NCBI RefSeq assembly: GCF_007992095.1 | Contig: NZ_BJZP01000009.1 | Location: 1 to 64,000 of the forward strand | Length of the DNA stretch: 64,000 nucleotides | Source of the DNA: Paenirhizobium naphthalenivorans | GTDB lineage: Bacteria > Pseudomonadota > Alphaproteobacteria > Rhizobiales > Rhizobiaceae | Direction: 5' to 3' | Shown here: in pieces, positions 18,045 through 26,672 of the stretch | Layout of the letters: the number at the start of each line of letters is the position of its first letter | Numbering within the stretch: position 1 is the stretch's first letter | Notes under the pieces: generated by a model | Databases searched by the model: none | The model's input: the letters and a program-made list of their open reading frames with translations, nothing else | Told to the model about the DNA's origin: nothing | Program-made: the position numbers and the translations under genes

Positions 18045-18995
18045 ATGACGCACCATCAAGATAAAGCAAACAACGCGTTGGACCGCACTGGCCGCCGCAG
18101 CCTCTTGTGCGGCGGGCTGGGTCTGCTTGCCGTCACCGCATTGCCTCGCTCTGCCTTGTCACTGGGCCGCATTGCCGCAGGGGATGGCGAGATCATGACC
18201 ATCAGCGACGGACATCTCAGTCTGCCGATGGCTTTCCTCTATCCGGATGTACCGAAGGAGGAGCTTGAACCCTTCTTGGTCGCGAACGGCCTGCCGGCCA
18301 ATGTGCTCACACCGGATTGCAATGTCACCGCGTTCAAGCGGGGGGACCGGGTCGTCTTGTTCGATGTGGGTTCGGGGTCGAACTTCATGAAGACTGCGGG
18401 CCGGTTGGGTGAGAATCTGGCGGAGGCCGGGATCGATCCGGCTTCGGTCACGGATGTGGTGTTCACCCATGCGCATCCAGACCACCTCTGGGGTGTGACG
18501 GACGATTTCGATGAACTGGTTTTTCCGTCCGCCGCCTATCACATCAGCCAGACGGAATGGGATTTCTGGTCCTCTGCGGAGACGCTGACAAAGGTTCCGC
18601 CGGAGCGCCAGAGCTTTGTCGTTGGAGCACAGAGTCGGTTCAAGTTCATTGAGGACAAAGTGAACTTCATCAAGCCCGGGCAGGAGGTGCTCTCCGGGGT
18701 CGAGGCGGTCGATACGGCCGGTCACACACCCGGTCATCTTTCCTTCCTCGTGCATGGCGGCAGCGAACCGACATTGATCATCGGCGACGCGCTGAGCAAC
18801 ACGGCGATATCCTTTGCCCACCCGGAATGGCGAACGGGAAGCGATCATGACCAGGAGATGGGCGCGAAGACGCGGGCCGCGCTCCTTGACAGGCTGGCCG
18901 GCGACAAGGTCACGATCATCGGCTACCATTTCAATCATACGGGTATTGGTCATGCCGAGCGCAGGGGGAGTGCCTACGCTTTTATCCCGGCCTAA
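18045..18995 (+). CDS. Tat-exported MBL-fold hydrolase, SoxG/SoxH-like
   Basis: A 316-residue metallo-beta-lactamase-fold protein. A twin-arginine leader (TGRRSLLCGG plus hydrophobic stretch) occupies residues 15-40. Metal ligands are THAHPDHLWG (HxHxDH), the TAGHTPGHLSF histidine and GDALSNTA. ATG 18045 is directly preceded by GGGAGGAACAAC. Sox loci commonly contain such periplasmic MBL proteins (SoxG, SoxH) whose exact reaction is unsettled; sulfur-thiol or persulfide hydrolysis is plausible. It faces soxT tail-to-tail and shares a promoter gap with DUF302. Confidence 0.8.
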   Translation: MTHHQDKANNALDRTGRRSLLCGGLGLLAVTALPRSALSLGRIAAGDGEIMTISDGHLSLPMAFLYPDVPKEELEPFLVANGLPANVLTPDCNVTAFKRGDRVVLFDVGSGSNFMKTAGRLGENLAEAGIDPASVTDVVFTHAHPDHLWGVTDDFDELVFPSAAYHISQTEWDFWSSAETLTKVPPERQSFVVGAQSRFKFIEDKVNFIKPGQEVLSGVEAVDTAGHTPGHLSFLVHGGSEPTLIIGDALSNTAISFAHPEWRTGSDHDQEMGAKTRAALLDRLAGDKVTIIGYHFNHTGIGHAERRGSAYAFIPA

Positions 18996-19049
18996 CCGCG
19001 CTCCGTTCTGCGTGGTCGGCGCGAACTTGCCTCGTGATGGTCTGGCGTA

Positions 19050-20132
19050 TCAGGAACGCGGGACCGAAAAGACGGCCAGCGGGGAGCCCTCGATCAGATA
19101 GGAAAGCCCCATTCGGGCACCAATGAAGATCGAGGCGAGCACGAGCGGAGCGGAAATCGCCATGGCCGAGACCGCCGTCACCCCTTGGCCGATCGTGCAG
19201 CCCATGGAGAGCACGCCACCGACGCCCATCAAGAAGCCGCCGAGCAGGTGTCGGCTCAATTCGCGGGCATCGTCGCAGGCTTCCCATCGCACCTGGCGCC
19301 GGAACAGGGCATTGAGGCTGGAGCCGATCACCACGCCGATGACCAGCCCGACACCGTAGTCGGGCACGGAACCGGTGAAGGTGACGAGATGCAGCAGGGT
19401 GTCGGCGACCGGCACGACGAATGAACCCGCTTCGATCTGAACGACCTCAAAAGAGGTTTCCGCTGCCCAGGCGGTGATGAACCAGCCGAAGGCGATGACG
19501 CCGCCGATGACGGTTCCTGCGGCGATGGCCCGGTATTGCCCGCGGTAGCGGGCGTCGGCGAAGATCCACCAAAGCAGTCCGCCGGCGACGAGCGCGGCCA
19601 CGAAGAACTGCAAGTCGACGCCTGCGAGATAAGACAGGATGAGACCGAGCGATTGGCCGCCGGCAAAGCTCATGTCGATCGCCACCGCGTCGACGAAGGG
19701 TACGCGCGCTTGGGCAATCAGTCCCTTCTGCGCAGACAGCGCACTCAGCGCCAACACCATGAGTACGATCAGCGAGCGCAGGCTCCCGCCGCCGAGTCGC
19801 ACCAGAGCGCCGAAGCCGCAGGTTCCGACGAGCGCCATGCCGAAGCCGAACATCACGCCGCCGAGAATAGCCCCGCTCCAGGCGAAGCCGGAGCGGACAT
19901 AGAAGCTCTCGTTGGGAGTGGCCCAGCCGAAGGCATGCAAGGTCTGGGTGAAGATGAGGGCGGTTGCCGCGGCCAGCATCCACGTCCTGACACCTGTCCC
20001 GTCACCCGCGTACCAGAGCCGTTCGAGCGATGACATCGTACAGAATCGCTGGCTCCGGGCGACGTAACCCATCACAATGCCGGCCAGCAGACCGGCGAGC
20101 GGCAAGAGCCACGGCGATGCGGCGAAATCCAT
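19050..20132 (-). CDS. soxT: SoxT, YeeE/YedE-family sulfur compound permease
   Basis: A 360-residue inner-membrane protein with many hydrophobic segments and two YeeE/YedE halves. Diagnostic cysteines sit in GTCGFGALVRLGGGS and SMGCTIGQGVTAVSA. Relatives (TsuA/YeeE) import thiosulfate; SoxT in Hyphomicrobiales sox loci is taken to move sulfur compounds linked to SoxR signalling. ATG 20132 follows GGGAGGAGAA. It is the last gene of the leftward soxS-soxR-soxT unit, 70 bp after soxR. Confidence 0.87.
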   Translation of the reverse strand: MDFAASPWLLPLAGLLAGIVMGYVARSQRFCTMSSLERLWYAGDGTGVRTWMLAAATALIFTQTLHAFGWATPNESFYVRSGFAWSGAILGGVMFGFGMALVGTCGFGALVRLGGGSLRSLIVLMVLALSALSAQKGLIAQARVPFVDAVAIDMSFAGGQSLGLILSYLAGVDLQFFVAALVAGGLLWWIFADARYRGQYRAIAAGTVIGGVIAFGWFITAWAAETSFEVVQIEAGSFVVPVADTLLHLVTFTGSVPDYGVGLVIGVVIGSSLNALFRRQVRWEACDDARELSRHLLGGFLMGVGGVLSMGCTIGQGVTAVSAMAISAPLVLASIFIGARMGLSYLIEGSPLAVFSVPRS

Positions 20133-20202
20133 TTCTCTCCTCCCGTGGCCATATGGCCCGCGTGTTGCGTCGCCTGGCGCTCCCCCGCCGGCGACGGCTG
20201 CG

Positions 20203-20550
20203 CTATTCGTCGCGCCGTACCTCGGCGCAGAAGAGGTCGTACAGGTTCTCGATCACGGACGAGACTTCCTGACCGGCAATCGAATAAAAGACCGTTCGGC
20301 CTTCGCGCCGCGTATGGACCAGCCGGTCGAAACGCAGGCGAGCCAGCTGCTGCGACACGGCGGCTTGCGGCATGTCCATGATTTCCTCAAGTTCCGAAAC
20401 GGACTTCTCGCCCTCCGTGAGCAGGCAAAGGATCAGCAGGCGATCTTCATGCGACAGGGCCTTGAGCAACTCACTGGCCTTGCGCGCCTGGGCGAAAAGC
20501 CCGTCCCGTGTTTCCGCTGATCGTAATGCGCTAACCTTGGGGAGGTTCAT
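20203..20550 (-). CDS. soxR: SoxR, ArsR-family sulfane-sulfur sensor repressor
   Basis: A 115-residue winged-helix repressor. The recognition region reads MPQAAVSQQLARLRFDRLV with the wing REGRTVFYSI. Two cysteines only, Cys42 (LILCLL) and Cys108 (DLFCAEV), are 66 residues apart, as in the persulfide sensors SqrR/BigR that form a tetrasulfide bridge. It would repress sox promoters until reactive sulfur appears. Start overlaps the soxS stop by 4 bp. Candidate operators lie at 18004, 20972, 22401 and 26615. Confidence 0.92.
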   Translation of the reverse strand: MNLPKVSALRSAETRDGLFAQARKASELLKALSHEDRLLILCLLTEGEKSVSELEEIMDMPQAAVSQQLARLRFDRLVHTRREGRTVFYSIAGQEVSSVIENLYDLFCAEVRRDE

Positions 20551-20948
20551 TCCGGAATTCCTCTTTCGTCATGCTCTTCACTTGCCGCTATCGGTTGTTG
20601 CGGCAGCTCGGCGATCAGTTCCGCAATCCTGAACCAGAAGAACTGGTCGCCAACATAGCCTCGCAATCTACCGATTTCCTTGCCGCCATGCATCAGAATA
20701 AAGCTCGGCGTGAACCGTTCTCGTTGTACGGCGGCAAGATCTTCCGGCCATGGCTCGGTGATATCGACGCGCCGAAGCGGTGCGACATGTCCCTCCGGCG
20801 TATTTGGCCAGGCGGGCGCGATCTCTTCGTTGAACTGTTTGCACCAGGGACATCCCGGCTGTTCCAGGACGATCATCTCCGTCGCCGGAGCCGCGAGCAA
20901 GGGCGATGCGAGTCCGAGGAAGAAGAGCAAGTGAAAAACGATGCGCAA
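20547..20948 (-). CDS. soxS: SoxS, periplasmic thioredoxin
   Basis: A 133-residue thioredoxin-fold protein with an N-terminal signal or anchor (LRIVFHLLFFLGLASPLLAAP) and a CPWC active site. SoxS in Paracoccus keeps SoxYZ reduced and activates the pathway. The start is read as TTG 20948 because GAGGG lies seven bases upstream (20956-20960 on the plus strand as CCCTC). An upstream in-frame extension to 20999 would run into the operator. It heads the leftward soxSRT operon, divergent from soxV. Confidence 0.85.
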   Translation of the reverse strand: MRIVFHLLFFLGLASPLLAAPATEMIVLEQPGCPWCKQFNEEIAPAWPNTPEGHVAPLRRVDITEPWPEDLAAVQRERFTPSFILMHGGKEIGRLRGYVGDQFFWFRIAELIAELPQQPIAASEEHDERGIPE

Positions 20949-20971
20949 ATGACAACCCTCAATTTGCCGTT

Positions 20972-20994
20972 TGCAATATATAGATAAATTTGCA
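20972..20994. promoter_or_regulatory. Putative SoxR operator B (soxS/soxV divergent promoter)
   Basis: TGCAA (20972-20976) and TTTGCA (20989-20994) bracket the core TATATAGATAAA, giving an imperfect palindrome in the 95-bp gap between soxS and soxV. The TGCAATA...TATAGAT string recurs at 22401. It is placed to control both the soxSRT and soxVW units. Confidence 0.55.
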
Positions 20995-21043
20995 TACATG
21001 TGAAGCTATAATTGATGCGTGCGTTGATCTTGGGAGGGGTCGG

Positions 21044-21778
21044 ATGCTTGATGTCGGTCTGGGGGGCGCCTTCATTGCGGGATTGCTCTCCTTCATTTCC
21101 CCGTGCGTATTGCCGATCGTGCCGCCCTATCTGGCTTGGCTTGCCGGTGTGAGTTTCGAGCGGCTGAAGGAGGCATCGCCTGGTCCTGCCGAGCGCCGGC
21201 AGATCGTCTTGTCGGCTTTTTTTTTCGTGCTCGGATTCTCCACCGTCTTTGTCGCCCTTGGCGCCACGGCGAGCCTGATCGGCAAGACGATCGCCGAATA
21301 TTTCGATATTCTCTCGGTCATCGCCGGCGTCGTCATCATCGCCATGGGACTGCATTTTCTCGGTGTATTCCGGATCGCCTTCCTCTATCGCGAGGCCCGA
21401 GTGCAGGTGGACAAGAAGCCTGCGGGGCTGGCTGGTGCCTATGTGCTCGGGCTGGCCTTCGCGTTCGGCTGGACGCCCTGCGTCGGACCGATCCTCGCGG
21501 CGATCCTGTTCATTGCCGGCAGTGAGGGAACGGCGGGCCAGGGCGCGCTGCTGCTTGCGGTTTATTCGCTCGGGATCGGCATCCCCTTTATCCTTGCCGC
21601 GGTGTTCGCGAGCCGTTTCCTGGATTGGGCGATGCGCTTCCGCCGCCACCTGCGCAAGGTCGAGATCGCGCTCGGTCTGTTTCTGATTGCCACGGGGCTG
21701 CTGTTCATCACTGGCCAGATGTCGCGAATATCCTTCTGGCTGATCGAGACTTTCCCGGTGTTCCAGGCGATTGGTTAG
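21044..21778 (+). CDS. soxV: SoxV, CcdA-type membrane thiol-disulfide transporter
   Basis: A 244-residue six-helix membrane protein of the CcdA/DsbD-beta family. The two redox cysteines are in SFISPCVLPIVPPYLAW (TM1) and AFGWTPCVGPILAAILF (TM4). It moves electrons from cytoplasmic thioredoxin to periplasmic SoxW and SoxS to keep SoxYZ reduced. ATG 21044 is preceded by GGGAGGGG. It starts the rightward sox operon and is 9 bp from soxW. Confidence 0.92.
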   Translation: MLDVGLGGAFIAGLLSFISPCVLPIVPPYLAWLAGVSFERLKEASPGPAERRQIVLSAFFFVLGFSTVFVALGATASLIGKTIAEYFDILSVIAGVVIIAMGLHFLGVFRIAFLYREARVQVDKKPAGLAGAYVLGLAFAFGWTPCVGPILAAILFIAGSEGTAGQGALLLAVYSLGIGIPFILAAVFASRFLDWAMRFRRHLRKVEIALGLFLIATGLLFITGQMSRISFWLIETFPVFQAIG

Positions 21779-21787
21779 GAGGAAATC

Positions 21788-22372
21788 ATGCTGAAGTCGT
21801 TGGGTTTATCATGCATCCTGTTTGCGCTTTTGCTGGTTTCGGCTCGTGCTGCCGAGATTGGTGACGACGGTTTGCACAAGGAGGATTGGTTTTCTGTGAC
21901 ATTCCGCGATGTCGCGGAAGACGTCGCTGCCGCCACTGCTGAGGGCAAGCGTCTGGCGATCATCTTCGAGCAGCGCGGCTGCATCTATTGTCGGGAGATG
22001 CATGAGAAAATCCTCTCCGATCCCGAAGTCCGCGATTACATCAAGGCCAACTACATGGTGGTTCAGTACAACATGTTTGGCGACGAGGAGGTCACCGACA
22101 CCGATGGCGAGGCGCTGACCGAGAAATCCGCGGCGCGTAAATGGGGCTATATCTTCACCCCGACGATCGTCTTCCTTCCGGAACGGCTCGACAAGGCGAT
22201 CCCGGTAGGCAAGGCGGCGGTGGCGACGATGCCCGGCGCCTTTGGAAAACTGACGTTTCTCAACATGTTTCGCTGGGTGCGGGACAAGGGCTATGAGGGC
22301 GATGAACACTTCCAAGTTTATCACGCAAGGATCGTCAACGCGCTCCGAGCTGCCGGAAAACTTCAGGAATAA
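21788..22372 (+). CDS. soxW: SoxW, periplasmic thioredoxin
   Basis: A 194-residue exported thioredoxin-like protein with a signal peptide (residues 1-21, ending ARA-AEI) and the redox motif CIYC in FEQRGCIYCREMHEKIL. The cis-proline segment is FTPTIVF. SoxW receives electrons from SoxV in the Paracoccus system. ATG 21788 follows GGAGGAAATC, coupled to soxV. The AT-rich 133-bp gap that follows holds the soxX promoter site. Confidence 0.9.
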   Translation: MLKSLGLSCILFALLLVSARAAEIGDDGLHKEDWFSVTFRDVAEDVAAATAEGKRLAIIFEQRGCIYCREMHEKILSDPEVRDYIKANYMVVQYNMFGDEEVTDTDGEALTEKSAARKWGYIFTPTIVFLPERLDKAIPVGKAAVATMPGAFGKLTFLNMFRWVRDKGYEGDEHFQVYHARIVNALRAAGKLQE

Positions 22373-22400
22373 CGTTTAAAAACAGTGTGATAGATACACA

Positions 22401-22425
22401 TGCAATAATATAGATTTTTCTATTG
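22401..22425. promoter_or_regulatory. Putative SoxR operator C (soxX promoter)
   Basis: TGCAATAATATAGAT followed by TTTTCTATTG, with nested symmetry CAATA/TATTG and ATAGA/TCTAT. It is 80 bp upstream of soxX and shares TGCAATA..TATAGAT with the soxS/soxV site. Candidate SoxR operator for soxXYZAB. Confidence 0.5.
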
Positions 22426-22505
22426 ATGTAGATCAAAGACAGGACTATCGTTTGATTTGAGGAGCGGATCGCTAGCCGGTTCGGGAGTTTGGGAGGACTC
22501 GAAGA

Positions 22506-22973
22506 ATGAAGTTAGTCGCAGCTTGCCTTGCCGCTGCCACGGCTCTTGCGCCTTTTCCGATGGCTGTTGCCGCCGAGATCGCGCCGGCAGACGTGAAATA
22601 CGACGGCGCTACCATCACCACCTCGCTGACGGGCACCCCGGGCAATCCGGAGGAGGGTGCAAAGGTACTTGCCAACCGCAGCCTCGGAAACTGTCTTGCC
22701 TGCCATGTGGTGACACCATTGGCCAAGGAGCAGTTCCATGGCGACGTGGCGCCGTCCCTCGACGGCGTTGCTGATCGATGGTCTGCCGAGCAGCTTCGCG
22801 GCATCGTGGTCAACGCCAAGCATTCGCTGAACCCGGATTCGGTTATGCCTGGTTTCTACACCCTCGAAGTCGGGATCAATGTGCGGAAAGACCTCGTCGG
22901 CAAGACGATCCTGACCGCCCAGCAGGTTGAAGATGTGGTGGCCTATCTGGTCACTCTGAAGGACGCCAAATAG
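22506..22973 (+). CDS. soxX: SoxX, c-type cytochrome subunit of SoxXA
   Basis: A 155-residue periplasmic monohaem cytochrome with a signal peptide (to AVA-AEI) and one haem site, CLACH, near residue 62. The C-terminal NPDSVMPGFYTL offers the likely methionine ligand. With SoxA it forms the c-type cytochrome that oxidatively couples thiosulfate to the SoxY cysteine. The next gene, soxY, begins 23 bp downstream. Confidence 0.93.
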   Translation: MKLVAACLAAATALAPFPMAVAAEIAPADVKYDGATITTSLTGTPGNPEEGAKVLANRSLGNCLACHVVTPLAKEQFHGDVAPSLDGVADRWSAEQLRGIVVNAKHSLNPDSVMPGFYTLEVGINVRKDLVGKTILTAQQVEDVVAYLVTLKDAK

Positions 22974-22996
22974 GTTTGGTGATGGAGGAGAGAAAC

Positions 22997-23446
22997 ATGA
23001 ATTTGACAAGGCGACAGGTCCTGGCCCTGACGGCGGGTGCGGCGGCCGCCTCCACGACCGGCGGGCGCTTGGCCTTTGCGGATGTTGCTGCGACGGACAA
23101 GCGGATCGCCGACTTCGCTGGCGGTAAGACGCCGGAGGCCGGCAAGATCACGCTCACCGCACCGGAGATTGCCGAGAACGGTAACACCGTGCCGATCTCG
23201 ATCGATGTCGATAGCGCCATGAAGGACGGTGATATGGTCGAAGCGGTCATGATCGTGGCGGAGGGAAATCCCAATCCGGAGGTGGTGACGTTCCATTTTA
23301 CCGCGCTCAGCGGCTCGGCGTCGGCGACTACGCGCATTCGTCTGGCCAAGACGCAAAATGTTATTGCTGTCGCCAAAATGGCGGACGGTTCGGTCTACAT
23401 GGATAAGAAGGAAGTGAAAGTCACCATTGGCGGCTGCGGCGGTTGA
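22997..23446 (+). CDS. soxY: SoxY, sulfur carrier subunit
   Basis: A 149-residue protein with a Tat leader (LTRRQVLALTAGAAAAS) and the swinging-arm C-terminus GGCGG, whose cysteine carries the sulfur substrate through the cycle. ATG 22997 has GGAGGAGAG just upstream; an earlier in-frame ATG at 22982 is less well placed. Exported with SoxZ as a heterodimer, since SoxZ lacks its own leader. Confidence 0.95.
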   Translation: MNLTRRQVLALTAGAAAASTTGGRLAFADVAATDKRIADFAGGKTPEAGKITLTAPEIAENGNTVPISIDVDSAMKDGDMVEAVMIVAEGNPNPEVVTFHFTALSGSASATTRIRLAKTQNVIAVAKMADGSVYMDKKEVKVTIGGCGG

Positions 23447-23472
23447 TCGGCTTTTACCAGGGAGATTGAGAA

Positions 23473-23802
23473 ATGGCAGCAGCACCCAAACCGCGGATCA
23501 AGGTTCCCAAGACCGCTAAGGCAGGGGAAGTCGTGCTGATCAAGACGTTGATCAGCCACGAAATGGAATCCGGTCAGCGCAAGGACAAGGACGGCAAGCC
23601 GATCCCGCGCAAGATCATCAACAAGTTCGTCTGCGAGTTCAACGGCAAGCCTGTGTTTTCCTGTGACATTGATCCTGCGGTCTCCGCCAACCCGTATTTC
23701 GAGTTCAGCGCGATCGTAGGCGAGACGGGCACCTTCAAGTTCACTTGGACCGATGATGATGGATCCATCTACACAGACGAGCAGCCGATAACCGTGAACT
23801 GA
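23473..23802 (+). CDS. soxZ: SoxZ, sulfur carrier partner subunit
   Basis: A 109-residue immunoglobulin-like beta-sandwich protein with no signal peptide, beginning AAAPKPRIKVPK and containing LISHEMESGQR and FTWTDDDG as in other SoxZ proteins. It forms the SoxYZ complex and rides the Tat export of SoxY. Ribosome site GGGAG is 8 bases before the ATG, and soxY is 26 bp upstream. Confidence 0.95.
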   Translation: MAAAPKPRIKVPKTAKAGEVVLIKTLISHEMESGQRKDKDGKPIPRKIINKFVCEFNGKPVFSCDIDPAVSANPYFEFSAIVGETGTFKFTWTDDDGSIYTDEQPITVN

Positions 23803-23852
23803 CGGCGCTTTCGCCATCAGTCAGCGTCCTTTTTGGGGCGCGGCCAGCCATC

Positions 23853-23877
23853 TGTCTTCGCGTCATGCGCGAAGACA
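23853..23877. other. Perfect 10-bp hairpin between soxZ and soxA
   Basis: TGTCTTCGCG (23853-23862) pairs perfectly with CGCGAAGACA (23868-23877) around the loop TCATG. No T-run follows, so it is not a standard intrinsic terminator. It could stabilise the soxXYZ mRNA segment or mark a processing site that sets unequal levels of SoxYZ and SoxAB. Confidence 0.45.
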
Positions 23878-23936
23878 CGCAGTCGATCCGTCGCGGACGA
23901 TGAGGAGCGTTCGCCGTTATCTTGGGAGGGGTAACA

Positions 23937-24791
23937 ATGAAAAGACTTTCGTTAGCGCTTGCAGCTGGCCTTTTGGGGCTGAGCGGTTCCGTGGGCGCCG
24001 CATTCGCGGATCCCGTGGATGACAAGCTGGTCATTGATGGCAAGGAAATGATAACGCGGACCAAGGCACCGGAAGGTCATCCGTTCGACGAAGTCTATTC
24101 GGGCTGGCTGTTCCGCGAGGCGGAAACGCGGGCGACCGAGGCGGATTCCTTCGCCAACCCCGGCATGCTGACGGTCGAGCGCGGTGAGGAAATCTGGAAC
24201 ACAATCGATGGAACGGCGGGCAAGTCCTGCGCCTCCTGCCACGGAGACGCGTCGGTTTCGATGAAGGACATCGGCGCCAACTATCCCAAGTGGGATGCGA
24301 CGGCCAAGAAGCCGATCAACGTCGAACTGCAAATCGACAAGTGCCGGACCGAGAAAATGGGCGCGGAAGCCTACAAGTTCGATGCCGAGGAGCAGAAATC
24401 GCTGACGACCTATATCAAGCATCAGTCGCTCGGAACCCCTGTCGCGATCGACCTTGGGGCGGGCGAGATGCAGAGTTGGTGGGAGAAGGGCAAGACGCTC
24501 TACTACACCCGCACCGGTCAGCTGAATCTGTCATGTGCAAACTGTCATGAGAACAGCATGGGCAAGTTCATCCGCGCCGATCACCTGAGCCAAGGGCAGG
24601 TCAACGGTTTCCCGACCTATCGGTTCAACACCGGCGGCATGGTCTCGCTGCACAATCGCTTCCGCGGCTGCATTCGTGACACGCGCGCGGAAATGCCAAA
24701 GGCGTTTTCGGACGAACTGATGGCTCTCGAAGTCTATGTCACTTGGCGCGGTCTTGGCCTGTCGGTCGAAACACCGGCCGTCCGCCAGTAA
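23937..24791 (+). CDS. soxA: SoxA, dihaem cytochrome subunit of SoxXA
   Basis: A 284-residue periplasmic cytochrome with a signal peptide (to AFA-DPV). It has two haem motifs, CASCH near residue 98 and CANCH near 201. The active-site cysteine that becomes persulfide-ligated lies in FRGCIRDTRAEMP. SoxXA joins thiosulfate to SoxY. ATG 23937 follows GGGAGGGGTAACA. Both haem sites are kept, so this is the dihaem type of SoxA. Confidence 0.94.
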   Translation: MKRLSLALAAGLLGLSGSVGAAFADPVDDKLVIDGKEMITRTKAPEGHPFDEVYSGWLFREAETRATEADSFANPGMLTVERGEEIWNTIDGTAGKSCASCHGDASVSMKDIGANYPKWDATAKKPINVELQIDKCRTEKMGAEAYKFDAEEQKSLTTYIKHQSLGTPVAIDLGAGEMQSWWEKGKTLYYTRTGQLNLSCANCHENSMGKFIRADHLSQGQVNGFPTYRFNTGGMVSLHNRFRGCIRDTRAEMPKAFSDELMALEVYVTWRGLGLSVETPAVRQ

Positions 24792-24887
24792 GAAACCTGG
24801 CGGCGAACGCGCCGCCTTTGCACAAACCATTGATGAAGATAGCGCGAGATCTGCCGGCGGCGGCACTCGTGTTAAAGGGAGAAGTGA

Positions 24888-26576
24888 ATGTTCTCGAGAC
24901 GTGAATTGCTCATGGCAGGTGCCGCGCTGTCTGCGATCGCAGGTTCCGGGCTTGCCGGCCGCTGGTCGCAGGCGGCCGCGCAGCAAGCCTTGACCGAGGA
25001 TGGCCTTCTGGACTTTCAGTCGACCGGCAATGTCACCATCCTGCATGTCACAGACCTGCACGCCCAGCTGGTGCCGGTCTATTTCCGCGAACCCTCGATC
25101 AATCTCGGTGTCGGTGCCGTCGCCGGCCTTCCGCCGCATGTGAGCGGTGCCGATTTCCTCAAGCTCTACAACATCGAACCGGGCACGCCGGAAGCCTATG
25201 CGATGACCTCCGAGGATTATGTCGCGCTCGCCAAGAGTTACGGTAAAATGGGAGGGCTCGACCGCATCGCGACGATCGTCAAACGCGTCCGTGCCGAGCG
25301 CGGTGACAGTGTTTTGCTGCTCGATGGAGGGGACACTTGGCAGGGCAGCTATACCTCCCTGCAGACAAAGGGGCAGGACATGGTCGACGCCATGAACATG
25401 CTCCAGCCGGACGCCATGACGGGGCACTGGGAGTTTACCTACGGGACTGAGCGCGTTCAGGAGATCATCGAGGGACTGCCCTTCGCCTTTCTCGGCGGAA
25501 ATATCTTCGATTCCGAATGGAACGAGCCAGCTTTCGAGGCCTACAAGATGTTCGAGAAGGGTGGCGCGAAGATCGCTGTTCTTGGGCAGGCCTTTCCCTA
25601 TACGCCAATCGCCAATCCGCGCTGGATGTTCCCCGAATGGTCGTTCGGCATCCGCGAGGAGGAAGTGGCGAAGAATGTCGCGGCGGCACGGGCCGAGGGA
25701 GCCGATATCGTCGTGCTGCTGTCGCACAACGGCTTCGACGTCGATCGCGCCCTGGCCGCGCGTGTTCCGGGCATCGACATCGTCCTCGCCGGTCATACGC
25801 ACGACGCGTTGCCCGAGCCGGTGATTGTCGGCCAGACACTGGTGATCGCCTCCGGCTCGCACGGGAAATTTCTCACGCGGCTCGATCTCGACGTGCAGGA
25901 TGGCAAATTGAAATCCTATCGTCACCGCCTGATCCCCGTCTTCTCCGACGTTATCACGCCGGATGCCGACATGACGAAACTCATCGAGGGTATTCGCGCG
26001 CCGCATATGGCAGAGCTCAGCCGTGAACTGGCGACGGCGGAGAGCCTCCTCTATCGACGCGGCAATTTCAACGGCACGTTCGACGATCTCATCTGCGACG
26101 CCCTGCTTGAGGTCCGCGAAGCCGACATCGCGTTGTCGCCCGGCTTCCGCTGGGGCACCTCGGTCCTGCCGGGTCAGAAAATCACGGTCGAGGATGTGCA
26201 CAATGCCTGCTCGATGACCTATCCGAGCGCTTACCGCTCAAACATGAGCGGTAAGATGCTGAAGGACATCCTAGAGGATGTTGCCGACAACCTGTTCAAC
26301 AAGGATCCGTATTATCAACAAGGCGGGGACATGGTTCGCGTCGGCGGCATGGGCTACACGATCAATCCAAACGGTGACATGGGCAGCCGCATCTCGCAGA
26401 TGACGATGCTGAAGACCGGCGAGGCGGTCGATCCGTCGAAAGACTATGTGGTTGCCGGATGGGCGTCGATCAACGAGGCGACCGAAGGTCCGCCGATCTG
26501 GGATGTCGTCGAGGATTATCTCAAAAACAACCCGGTGGTGAACCTGCAGGAAAACCGTTCCGTAAAGGTCGTTTGA
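24888..26576 (+). CDS. soxB: SoxB, dimanganese thiosulfohydrolase
   Basis: A 562-residue 5'-nucleotidase-family hydrolase that releases sulfate from SoxY-bound sulfur in the periplasm. It has a Tat leader (FSRRELLMAGAAL) and metal-site motifs TDLHAQLVP (Asp56, His58), DGGDTWQGSYT, GHWEFTYG, LSHNGFDVD and AGHTHDALPEP. Length is typical of the family. It follows soxA by 96 bp and precedes soxC. SoxB is the usual marker gene of the pathway. Confidence 0.95.
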   Translation: MFSRRELLMAGAALSAIAGSGLAGRWSQAAAQQALTEDGLLDFQSTGNVTILHVTDLHAQLVPVYFREPSINLGVGAVAGLPPHVSGADFLKLYNIEPGTPEAYAMTSEDYVALAKSYGKMGGLDRIATIVKRVRAERGDSVLLLDGGDTWQGSYTSLQTKGQDMVDAMNMLQPDAMTGHWEFTYGTERVQEIIEGLPFAFLGGNIFDSEWNEPAFEAYKMFEKGGAKIAVLGQAFPYTPIANPRWMFPEWSFGIREEEVAKNVAAARAEGADIVVLLSHNGFDVDRALAARVPGIDIVLAGHTHDALPEPVIVGQTLVIASGSHGKFLTRLDLDVQDGKLKSYRHRLIPVFSDVITPDADMTKLIEGIRAPHMAELSRELATAESLLYRRGNFNGTFDDLICDALLEVREADIALSPGFRWGTSVLPGQKITVEDVHNACSMTYPSAYRSNMSGKMLKDILEDVADNLFNKDPYYQQGGDMVRVGGMGYTINPNGDMGSRISQMTMLKTGEAVDPSKDYVVAGWASINEATEGPPIWDVVEDYLKNNPVVNLQENRSVKVV

Positions 26577-26614
26577 CGGTCGGGAATAGGGGCCGTGGAG
26601 CCGCGCAAGACTGC

Positions 26615-26637
26615 GACATAAAATATAGAAATAATGT
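26615..26637. promoter_or_regulatory. Putative SoxR operator D (soxB-soxC gap)
   Basis: ACAT (26616-26619) and ATGT (26633-26636) flank AAAATATAGAAATA, again containing the core AATATAGA seen before soxV and soxX. Located 36 bp upstream of soxC in the only AT-rich stretch nearby. This is the weakest of the four sites. Confidence 0.35.
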
Positions 26638-26672
26638 GATGTTTGAATGTGAAGAAGATAAAGGAGGAGCCG

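Noticed and set aside
24531..26201. Minus-strand open frame of 556 codons opposite soxB
   Set aside because: soxB is unmistakable on the plus strand. The antisense frame has no domain, start context or ribosome site.
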